Below, piece by piece: positions 6,611 through 12,120 of a DNA stretch of 12,120 nucleotides (its first letter is position 1; each line of letters begins with the position of its first letter). The notes under the pieces were generated by a model. That model ran no database searches. It was not told where the DNA came from and was given only the letters and a program-made list of their open reading frames with translations. This stretch comes from CAMYLR01 sp041577935 (lineage in GTDB: Bacteria; Gemmatimonadota; Gemmatimonadetes; JACCXV01; JAHWKZ01). A program made the translations under genes and the position numbers. Location: contig JBFGIA010000073.1 in the NCBI GenBank assembly GCA_041577935.1, forward strand, positions 1-12,120, in the 5' to 3' direction.

Positions 6611-7915
6611 CTACTCTCGTGTCAAGCGATAAATCACGAGCGCCGCCCGCTTGGTAACCGCCGGGAGCGACACCAGATCGAGCTGCTCATCAGGCGTGTG
6701 AGCGCCTGAACCGAATGGGCCCAGGCCGTCCAGGCCGTCGACGTACGGAGCGACAAACGAGATGTCGGCGGCGCCGCGTTCGGCGGGATCGAACGGTTCG
6801 ACCGGCCCTTGCCCAAGCTCACGGCTGACTTGATCGAGCAGCACCAGCAACGCCTGATTGCCTTCGGTTGGCGGCATCGCCGGGTACTTATCCTTGAAGA
6901 ACACCTCAGCCGAAGTGCCCGGCAAGTGATCGGCCACGATGGCTCGCATCTGCTCGCGGGCGGCTTCCTTTTGCTCTTCGGAGATGAACCTTAGACCGCC
7001 ATCGACAACGACGCGCTGGGCGATGACGTTGGTCTTGCCAAAGCTCGTCCCACGGTTGTCGGTGGAATTGTAGTCCACGTCCGTCCCACCGAGGATGATC
7101 CCGGGGTTGAACGTCAGGTACTCGGGTCCGCGAACCTCGTCGTGAAAACGATGCAGGATCCGCGCGGCCTCGAAGATCGCGCCGCTACCGAATCGCTCGC
7201 CGAAGATCAGCGACGAGTGACCCTGCTGACCGCTGACCTCGAGAGTCCAGGCACTCGATCCGCGGCGGGCAACCACCGCTCGTCCGGTCTCGCCACCCTC
7301 GAAGCCGAGCGCCACGTCGCTCTCCTGCGCAGCCGCCACCAGATCCCCGCGACTCAATTCGAGCGGCAGCCCGGCGAACTCCTCATCACCGATCAGCGCG
7401 ACACGGATCGTCGCACCGTCCAGCGCGCCAACCGCATCGAGAGCAGCCAGCGCATGGACCATAGCCACGATCCCACCCTTCATGTCAACCACCCCGGGGC
7501 CGGTTGCCGTTGACCCCTCGCGAGACAACTCCTGGAACGGATCACCCGGTTCAAACACCGTGTCGAGGTGCCCGATTAGCAACACTCGACGCCCGCGTGT
7601 GCCGATCCGCTCGGCGAACAGATGTCCGGCGCGATTGACGCTATCGGGCATCCCGATCCAACGCGTCGAGAACCCCAGCGCATCAAACTCCTGCTGGAAG
7701 ATCGAGCCCACGTCGCGGATACCCTCGTGGTTCATGGTTCCGCTGTTCATGTTTACGACCTGTTCCAACAACGTCTCGGCGTCCGCGACGTGACTGTCAA
7801 CGTGGGTCGCGATCGCCTGCTCAACCGGTGAGAGCTCCTGGGCGGTGATCGCCCCGGCAAGCGTCACGACCATGGCCCCCGTCGCGACCATTATTGGCAA
7901 CGTCCGATGTCTCAT
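6611..7915 (-). CDS. Secreted M20-family metallopeptidase (glutamate carboxypeptidase-like)
   Basis: 434 residues with a signal peptide (about 1-25, ending ITAQE). The di-zinc site is complete: GHLDTVF with His116 and Asp118, bridging Asp144 in VVDMKGG, general base Glu178 with ligand Glu179 in GDEEF, Glu206 in GFEGGE, and His406 in GSGAHTPDE. A dimerisation lid follows the second glutamate pair (SGQQGHSS, 228-235). Length and motif order match carboxypeptidase G2-type enzymes, which cleave C-terminal Glu or other acyl-amino-acid bonds in the periplasm. The start ATG overlaps the aldo/keto reductase stop (ATGA). Confidence 0.9.
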   Translation of the reverse strand: MRHRTLPIMVATGAMVVTLAGAITAQELSPVEQAIATHVDSHVADAETLLEQVVNMNSGTMNHEGIRDVGSIFQQEFDALGFSTRWIGMPDSVNRAGHLFAERIGTRGRRVLLIGHLDTVFEPGDPFQELSREGSTATGPGVVDMKGGIVAMVHALAALDAVGALDGATIRVALIGDEEFAGLPLELSRGDLVAAAQESDVALGFEGGETGRAVVARRGSSAWTLEVSGQQGHSSLIFGERFGSGAIFEAARILHRFHDEVRGPEYLTFNPGIILGGTDVDYNSTDNRGTSFGKTNVIAQRVVVDGGLRFISEEQKEAAREQMRAIVADHLPGTSAEVFFKDKYPAMPPTEGNQALLVLLDQVSRELGQGPVEPFDPAERGAADISFVAPYVDGLDGLGPFGSGAHTPDEQLDLVSLPAVTKRAALVIYRLTRE

Positions 7916-8877
7916 ACGCTTGGCACCGCGGCCGATTCGATCAGTTGATCCACTTCGGCGATTGCGGCCGGATCGAGAACCACATCTCCCGCGGCGACGT
8001 TCTCATCGACGTGCTCGACCCGGGTCGCGCCGACGATCACGCTCGACACCCTCGGTTGTCTCAAGCACCAGGCGAGTGCCAGCTGGGTCAGCGAGCAACT
8101 CGACCGCTCGGCCACGGGCCTCAGAGCTTGCACGGCGTCGAGAACATCCTGGTTCATGTAGCGACCCATGAAGCCCGCCGCTTCCCCGGTCGCCCGACTG
8201 CCGGAGGGAAGCTCATCCACCGACACGTACTTGCCGGTCAGGACTCCTTGCGCGATCGGCGACCAAACGACGTTTCCGATCCCGAGTTCCTCGGATACCG
8301 GCAAAACGGCCTCTTCGATCGACCGCTGCAGCGCGTTGTACTCGGGCTGATTGCTGGCCGGCGGTGTCCACCCCATCACCCGGCAAAGGTCGAATGCGGC
8401 GCGGATTTGTGCAGCCGACCACTCGGACACACCCCAGTAAAGAATCTTTCCTTGCCGGACGAGATCGTTCATAGTCTCACACGTTTCCTCGAGCGGCGTC
8501 TCGTCGTCATAACGATGGCACTGGTAGAGATCGATGTAGTCGGCACCCAGGCGGCGCAGCGAATGGTGGCATTGCTCGAACACGTGCTTGCGGGACAGAC
8601 CGCGATCGTTAGGACCGTTTCCCATCGGGAAATAGACCTTGGTGGCCAACACGTAGCTGTCACGCGGATACTCCGCCAAAGCTCGGCCCATCACCTGCTC
8701 GGCGGCTCCATGCGCGTAGACGTTCGCGGTGTCAAAGAAGTTGACCCCGAGATCGTACGCCCGCGCGACGCATGCGTGGGCGGTCTGCTCCTCGACCCGA
8801 CCCCCATAGGTAAGCCACGATCCCAGGCTGATCACCGAAACTTTCACCCCGGCATCGCCCAATCGACGGTAACGCAA
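7912..8877 (-). CDS. Aldo/keto reductase, Kv-beta/YghZ-like subgroup
   Basis: 321 residues, cytoplasmic NADPH-dependent reductase of carbonyl substrates with a TIM-barrel fold. The catalytic tetrad is visible: Asp49 and Tyr54 in FFDTANVYAHG, Lys80 in LATKVYF, and His121 in YQCHRYD. The N-terminus RYRRLGDAGVKVSVISLG is typical of the family. Two adjacent TTG codons could start it (8880 or 8877); AGGAGG at 8888-8883 is 5 bases from the second and only 2 from the first, so I chose 8877. First gene of the minus-strand run. The natural substrate cannot be read from the sequence. Confidence 0.88.
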   Translation of the reverse strand: MRYRRLGDAGVKVSVISLGSWLTYGGRVEEQTAHACVARAYDLGVNFFDTANVYAHGAAEQVMGRALAEYPRDSYVLATKVYFPMGNGPNDRGLSRKHVFEQCHHSLRRLGADYIDLYQCHRYDDETPLEETCETMNDLVRQGKILYWGVSEWSAAQIRAAFDLCRVMGWTPPASNQPEYNALQRSIEEAVLPVSEELGIGNVVWSPIAQGVLTGKYVSVDELPSGSRATGEAAGFMGRYMNQDVLDAVQALRPVAERSSCSLTQLALAWCLRQPRVSSVIVGATRVEHVDENVAAGDVVLDPAAIAEVDQLIESAAVPSV

Positions 8878-8882
8878 CAACG

Positions 8883-8888
8883 CCTCCT
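8883..8888 (-). promoter_or_regulatory. Ribosome binding site setting the TTG start of the aldo/keto reductase
   Basis: A full AGGAGG on the minus strand lies 5 bases before TTG at 8877. There is no in-frame ATG or GTG near the family's expected N-terminus, so a TTG start is well supported. Confidence 0.7.
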
Positions 8889-8930
8889 GTCTTGGGTATC
8901 ACACTAGATCGACGCGGAATATACGCACAC

Positions 8931-8942
8931 TTGCCGCGGCAA
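8931..8942. promoter_or_regulatory. Perfect 12-base palindrome in the divergent intergenic region
   Basis: TTGCCGCGGCAA is its own reverse complement. It sits in the 143-base gap between the aldo/keto reductase and the divergent secreted-protein gene, next to a minus-strand -10-like TATATT (8923-8918), and its left half doubles as a possible plus-strand -35. A dimeric regulator could bind here and control both directions. Confidence 0.4.
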
Positions 8943-8959
8943 CCGCTGTCACGTTAACT
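8931..8959 (+). promoter_or_regulatory. Candidate promoter of the secreted protein gene at 9024
   Basis: TTGCCG at 8931-8936, a 17-base spacer, and TTAACT at 8954-8959; each box matches 4 of 6 consensus bases. Spacing is ideal but the boxes are weak. It would give a leader of about 58 bases. Confidence 0.35.
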
Positions 8960-9023
8960 CTGCACCCCGGGTCACGGAACCAGACTGATCGGGGCATCCC
9001 AAAGGACTTCACCAGGAGAGACG

Positions 9024-9833
9024 ATGCGCTTCGTTTACGCTACCGCCGCCGTTTGTTTGGCGCTTGCATCCACAACGACCGTCGCAAAGGCACAGGACGC
9101 TTCCCAAATCATCCAGCGAGCACTTCAGGTGTACGAGGACGGCGCAAAGAACACGGACAATTACCGGATAACCGCCACGACGATGGGCTTCGAGAGCAAG
9201 ACGCTCATGAAGAAGCAGATCGTCGACGGCCATCCGGTGTTCTTCCCCGCGCAAGTCGACGCATCGATGAGCTCCAAGTGGGAGAGCCCCCAGAACTGGT
9301 TCCGTCAGATCGCCGACCGAGCGAAGTACGAGGGATCCGAGGAAGTCGACGGTCGCAGATGCCACGTCGTCTCGATCGACAACTTCGAGGGCCTTGACCT
9401 TAACCCGGGTGTCGAGTCCGAAGGCGAGTTTCAGCCGACGTGGATGGCCCTCGTCCTAGATACCGAGAGCCTTCTTCCCCGCAGCATGCGAATGAAGGGG
9501 AACCTCGTCGTCGACGGCGACACTCGACCGATGTCGCTCGAGGCTCTCATGACCGACTACCGAGAGATCAACGGCATGTACCATCCGTTTCGTATCGTGA
9601 TCGAGGCGGATGGGATCATGGGACCCGGCGGCGCATCCGAAGAGGATATGGCGGAGGCTCAGGAATCGCTTGCGGAACTAGAGAAGAACCTCGAAGACAT
9701 GTCCGATCAGGAGCGGGCTATGGTCGAGCGGATGATGGGCCCGCAGATGGAGCGCCTTCGGGAGATGATCGGCACCGGGAAGCTCAAAATCGAGATGGTT
9801 GTCACAGCGATCGAGCCCAACGTCGCCGAGTAG
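9024..9833 (+). CDS. Secreted protein of unknown function, LolA-fold-like with C-terminal helical segment
   Basis: 269 residues starting at ATG 9024, with AGGAG (9014-9018) five bases upstream. The signal peptide is about 1-23, cleaved after AKA before Gln24-Asp25. The body (about 26-195) alternates strands and turns in the way of outer-membrane lipoprotein-sorting-like proteins (residues YRITATTMGFE, then CHVVSID, then MSLEALMTDYREINGMYHPFR near 169-190), but I see no specific LolA residues. Residues 206-249 are a highly charged, Glu/Met-rich helix, likely a coiled coil, followed by a last strand (KLKIEMVVTAI). No lipobox is seen, so it should be periplasmic. Transcribed alone, divergent from the reductase operon; function not recognised. 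Confidence 0.8.
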   Translation: MRFVYATAAVCLALASTTTVAKAQDASQIIQRALQVYEDGAKNTDNYRITATTMGFESKTLMKKQIVDGHPVFFPAQVDASMSSKWESPQNWFRQIADRAKYEGSEEVDGRRCHVVSIDNFEGLDLNPGVESEGEFQPTWMALVLDTESLLPRSMRMKGNLVVDGDTRPMSLEALMTDYREINGMYHPFRIVIEADGIMGPGGASEEDMAEAQESLAELEKNLEDMSDQERAMVERMMGPQMERLREMIGTGKLKIEMVVTAIEPNVAE

Positions 9834-9849
9834 GCGACGCGACGGGATA

Positions 9850-10779
9850 CTACCCCAGTGCCATGAGGTAGTGGTTCTGACAGTTGGGGTGGCCGGTATC
9901 TCCCAGCCGCTCGGGGATCGCGCTGAAGCCGGCGCGTTCGTACAGCGCGCGCGCAGTCGTCAACTGAGGCATCGTCTCCAGGTAACACTGCCGAAAACCG
10001 GCCGCGCGCGCTGCCCTGAGGCACCGCTCGAGCAGCTGCTTGCCCAGTCCGCGGCCGCGAGCCGCCGGTAGCAAGTACATCTTCTGGAGCTCACACGTGT
10101 CTTCGGGTCCGGCGTTGAGCGGGGCGATCCCCGCACCACCGACTACCTGATCGCCAACAGTCGCCACGAAGTAGGCGCTTCGGTGGCCCTGAAAATGCTC
10201 GTGCATGCGATCGACCTCGGCATCAAAGTACGCAAACCCTTTGCGGGCCAGATCGAACTCCATCATCACCGTGCGCACGATGAACGCGATATCGGCGTTG
10301 TCTGAGCGGCGGATCCGCCGCGTTCGCGCAGCGCCGCGAAGACCCGATCGCGCTAGCGCGTCGACGTACAGCCGAAAGCCTTCGAGCACCGTCTCACGTT
10401 CGGCAGCGGTCAACAGGGACAACGCATCGCTGACCCGCCGGTCTGCGGCTTTGTCGATCCGATTGAGTACCGCCCGACCCGGACGGGCTAGAACCAGCCG
10501 CTTGTATCGGCCATCGCCACGATCGCGCTGCGATCGAACGAATCCCTTCTTCTGCAACCGAGTCAGTTTGCGGCTTATCGTCGACTTCTCGAGCCCAAGG
10601 TGGCGCCCCAGCTGAGCCGCCGTGAGCACGCCGTGACGATCGAGTTCGATCAACGCGTGGCAGTCGCTCATCGTGCACCCATCGTGTGGTACGTCCAACA
10701 AGTCCAACTCTCGCACGAATTCGCGCGAGGCCCGACGTATTGCGGGGACAAGCGACTCTACATCATCTGGAGTAGGCAT
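9850..10779 (-). CDS. MarR-type regulator fused to a GNAT acetyltransferase
   Basis: 309 residues from ATG at 10779, chosen because GGAGGA lies 5 bases upstream; an in-frame ATG at 10809 has no such site and would sit within about 13 bases of the predicted transcript start. Residues 1-145 are a MarR winged helix: recognition region LTAAQLGRHLGLEKSTISRK (52-71) and wing RDRGDGRYKRLVL (86-98). Residues 154-309 are a GNAT domain with the acetyl-CoA loop RGRGLG at 241-246 after ELQKMYLLP, and the usual C-terminal ARALYERAGF. This two-domain build is a known MarR/GNAT class; the acetylated target is unknown. A palindromic operator over its promoter suggests autoregulation, and the divergent small secreted protein may be a target. 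Confidence 0.88.
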   Translation of the reverse strand: MPTPDDVESLVPAIRRASREFVRELDLLDVPHDGCTMSDCHALIELDRHGVLTAAQLGRHLGLEKSTISRKLTRLQKKGFVRSQRDRGDGRYKRLVLARPGRAVLNRIDKAADRRVSDALSLLTAAERETVLEGFRLYVDALARSGLRGAARTRRIRRSDNADIAFIVRTVMMEFDLARKGFAYFDAEVDRMHEHFQGHRSAYFVATVGDQVVGGAGIAPLNAGPEDTCELQKMYLLPAARGRGLGKQLLERCLRAARAAGFRQCYLETMPQLTTARALYERAGFSAIPERLGDTGHPNCQNHYLMALG

Positions 10780-10823
10780 CGGGCTCCTCCGATTCCTGCT
10801 AGGGCGCAATGCGAAAGATAACG

Positions 10824-10838
10824 GTTGTATTATACAAC
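10824..10838. promoter_or_regulatory. Probable MarR operator, 15-base palindrome over the -10 box
   Basis: GTTGTAT-T-ATACAAC is a perfect inverted repeat with 7-base arms and one central base. It covers the TATAAT -10 box of the MarR-GNAT gene. MarR dimers typically bind such short AT-rich palindromes and block polymerase, so self-repression is the simplest reading. Confidence 0.65.
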
Positions 10839-10857
10839 TAATAACGTAAGTCGTCCA
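10829..10857 (-). promoter_or_regulatory. Promoter of the MarR-GNAT gene
   Basis: On the minus strand there is a consensus -10 TATAAT (10834-10829), a 17-base spacer and TGGACG (10857-10852, 4/6 match to -35). The transcript would start near 10822, leaving about 43 bases before ATG 10779 with its GGAGGA site. Confidence 0.6.
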
Positions 10858-10865
10858 CCAAGTGG

Positions 10866-10880
10866 GATCGCGACGCGATC
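10866..10880. repeat. Second 15-base palindrome in the same intergenic region
   Basis: GATCGCG-A-CGCGATC is a perfect 7+1+7 inverted repeat. Its centre is 42 bases, about four helical turns, from the centre of the AT-rich palindrome at 10824-10838. It lies upstream of both divergent genes. The GATCG words it contains are very common in this DNA, so chance is a real possibility. Confidence 0.3.
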
Positions 10881-10926
10881 GACCGGGTAACAGAGGCTGG
10901 GTCGCTGTGACTGAGCGGAGGTATGA

Positions 10927-11277
10927 ATGAGCAAGTCGGGTTGGATTCTAGCGGCCGCGCTGGTTCTGACGATCGCCGGGGTGAGCGATCTGTGGGCCCA
11001 GGGACGCGGCCGCGGAGGTGCGAACGACCGAGATGGCCGGCTGGTCATCGTTCTGGACGACGATCTTTTTCGCATTCAGAACCGCCGGGGCCGAGGCCCT
11101 TCGTTCTGCCGCTCAGGCGCGGGTCACCCCGTACACGGGCGTCGTTGGTGTTTGCAGAAAGGGTTCGGGCTCGGTCGGGATGTCTTGTTTGACACCCGCC
11201 GCCGCGGTCGCACCCGGCAGGGCGACATCGTGATCGGCCGCGACGGCGAGATCGTTATTCGTACCGGTCGGCGGTAG
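10927..11277 (+). CDS. Small secreted Arg/Gly-rich protein with conserved-looking Cys motif
   Basis: 116 residues from ATG 10927, with GGAGG at 10917-10921 five bases upstream. The signal peptide is about 1-24 (WILAAALVLTIAGVSDLWA, cleaved before Gln25). The mature protein is strongly basic, Gly/Arg-rich (QGRGRGG), with a central FCRSGAGHPVHGRRWCLQKG (60-79) holding its only two cysteines, Cys61 and Cys75, which could form a disulfide outside the cytoplasm. I recall similar motifs in short hypothetical proteins of Gemmatimonadota-type genomes but cannot verify this. The end (IVIGRDGEIVIRTGRR) looks like paired beta strands. Divergent from the MarR-GNAT gene, sharing its regulatory region; function unknown. 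Confidence 0.7.
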   Translation: MSKSGWILAAALVLTIAGVSDLWAQGRGRGGANDRDGRLVIVLDDDLFRIQNRRGRGPSFCRSGAGHPVHGRRWCLQKGFGLGRDVLFDTRRRGRTRQGDIVIGRDGEIVIRTGRR

Positions 11278-11296
11278 TCCCCTCCCGCCTAGGGGA
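11278..11296. terminator. Possible bidirectional hairpin between convergent genes
   Basis: TCCCCT (11278-11283) and AGGGGA (11291-11296) form a perfect 6-base stem with a 7-base loop, between two convergent stop codons only 11 bases apart. It overlaps the stop of the minus-strand gene. There is no T run on either side, so intrinsic termination would be weak. Confidence 0.3.
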
Positions 11297-12120
11297 TCGC
11301 GTACCGCGTCTGGAGCCAAGCGTGGACGTCGGCCAGCTCTGTATCAGTCAACGTCCGGCTGAAAACCAACACCTCGGCGATCGACCCGTCCAGCGCCTGA
11401 CCATAGGTCCCCTGCCCGGCCAGCAGGATGCTACCCGGATTCCTGGTGCTGGTCGTTGAACCACTCGCCGCGCCATCGATAAACAGCTCGGCCAGCGATG
11501 AAGACTGGCGGAATGTGTGGATCACCCAACGGCCAGCGGTAACACTGGGTCCGGTCACGAACGCAAGCGTGTAGTTGCGATAGAAGCTCACGTACGGTCC
11601 CATGAAGACCGAGAACCCACCGTTCAGCGTCTTGCCCGACGCTCCCGCGCGGGATTTGTAGACCGCGATGATCGTCGTCGACCTGGGCGGATTGGCACTG
11701 GTCGACAGCCCGTCGTTGTAAGCATCGAATTTGAGCGCCGGGAGGCCATTCACCTGGTTCGTCTGGTAGATCGGCCGCTTCCACGACGTCGATTGAGTGG
11801 CGTTTTTGCCGTTGCCCGATGCATCCAACCACGTCCCCACCGGATCGCCATCGTTGACGCCAGTAATCGCGTCGGCCTTGAGCCACATCAGCAGATCCGG
11901 CACATCGCTCGGGTCGAACGGGCCCGCCTCGGTGACCGTGACGTCGCTCGATGTCGCGTCGGAGTCACCATCATCATCAGTCACCGTCAGCGACACCGTG
12001 TACGTCCCCGCCGCGACGTAGCTGTGCGACGGGTTCTGAGCCGTCGACGTGTTGGTGTCGCCAAAGTCCCAGCTCCACGACACCACGCTGCCGTCGGAAT
12101 CGGTGCTTTGATCGGTGAAC
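11289..12120 (-). CDS. C-terminal part of a large surface/secreted protein: PKD domain + LamG-like domain
   Basis: The frame is open to the right edge, so the true N-terminus lies outside; the GTG at 12084-12086 is internal. The first residues in view (FTDQSTDSDGS, then SWSWDFGDTNTSTAQNPSHS and YVAAGTYTVSLTVTDDDGD) are a near-textbook PKD domain. After a short linker, about 215 residues beginning DVPDLLMWLKADAITG and WLDASGNGKNATQ form a concanavalin A/LamG-like jelly roll, ending with FSRTLTDTELADVHAWLQTR and a TAG stop. Such architecture is usual in exported proteins that bind polysaccharide or other proteins. No sorting signal (PEP-CTERM or type IX tail) follows, as the protein ends at ...RYAIP. 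Confidence 0.85.
   Translation of the reverse strand, partial: FTDQSTDSDGSVVSWSWDFGDTNTSTAQNPSHSYVAAGTYTVSLTVTDDDGDSDATSSDVTVTEAGPFDPSDVPDLLMWLKADAITGVNDGDPVGTWLDASGNGKNATQSTSWKRPIYQTNQVNGLPALKFDAYNDGLSTSANPPRSTTIIAVYKSRAGASGKTLNGGFSVFMGPYVSFYRNYTLAFVTGPSVTAGRWVIHTFRQSSSLAELFIDGAASGSTTSTRNPGSILLAGQGTYGQALDGSIAEVLVFSRTLTDTELADVHAWLQTRYAIP

Noticed and set aside
7894..8907. 337-residue open frame on the plus strand
   Set aside because: It lies fully opposite the aldo/keto reductase, which has all four catalytic residues and a good ribosome site. The plus-strand product has no recognisable motif and a His/Arg-rich composition typical of antisense shadows.
10780..10809. Upstream ATG (10809) for the MarR-GNAT gene
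   Set aside because: No ribosome site, and only about 13 bases from the predicted transcript start; ATG 10779 has GGAGGA at ideal spacing.
10923..11192. Plus-strand frame from ATG 10923
   Set aside because: It overlaps the small secreted protein in another frame and lacks a signal peptide; the ATG at 10927 gives a typical exported protein.
12084..12086. Start codon for the PKD/LamG protein
   Set aside because: This GTG is inside the PKD domain, and the frame stays open with PKD-like residues (FTDQSTDSDGS) to the window edge.

Overview
The window looks like a chromosomal stretch of a GC-rich, Gram-negative-type bacterium. Several proteins carry Sec-type signal peptides ending in A-x-A/AQ. 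Genes are tightly packed with 4-base stop/start overlaps, and GTG and TTG starts are common. The mix of genes (CydA-like oxidase, Mrp ATPase, PCP_red-type domains, PKD/LamG surface protein, small secreted Arg-rich protein) recalls Acidobacteriota, Gemmatimonadota or related, mostly uncultured phyla. That placement is inference; no rRNA or tRNA is present to test it. I see no mobile elements, CRISPR arrays or RNA genes.

Region 1 (1-8880, all minus strand) is one long run of ten genes. In transcription order they are: aldo/keto reductase, secreted M20 peptidase, secreted cyclase-family hydrolase, single-cluster ferredoxin, Mrp/NBP35-type ATPase, zinc-ribbon + PCP_red protein, small membrane protein, then (after a 96-base gap holding a very good sigma70-type promoter) a double universal-stress protein with two PCP_red domains, an AhbD/NirJ-like radical SAM/SPASM protein ending in a PCP_red domain, and the start of a CydA-like membrane oxidase subunit that runs off the left edge. 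Six of the nine junctions are 4-base overlaps.

The striking feature is that three nearby genes carry four copies of a domain resembling the C-terminal domain of the dark-operative protochlorophyllide reductase subunit BchB/ChlB (PF08369, PCP_red), although no photosynthesis gene is present. They sit with an Fe-S ATPase, a ferredoxin, a tetrapyrrole-type radical SAM enzyme and a CydA-like haem oxidase subunit. My reading is an uncharacterised haem or tetrapyrrole handling/maturation system tied to a divergent bd-like oxidase.

Region 2 (8881-9833) is a divergent intergenic region with a perfect 12-base palindrome, followed by a secreted LolA-fold-like protein of unknown role on the plus strand.

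Region 3 (9850-11277) holds a MarR-GNAT fusion regulator on the minus strand, with a 15-base palindrome lying over its own -10 box (probable autoregulation), and a divergent small secreted Arg-rich protein.

Region 4 (11289-12120) is the C-terminal part of a large secreted PKD + LamG-like surface protein on the minus strand, entering from the right edge and convergent with region 3.
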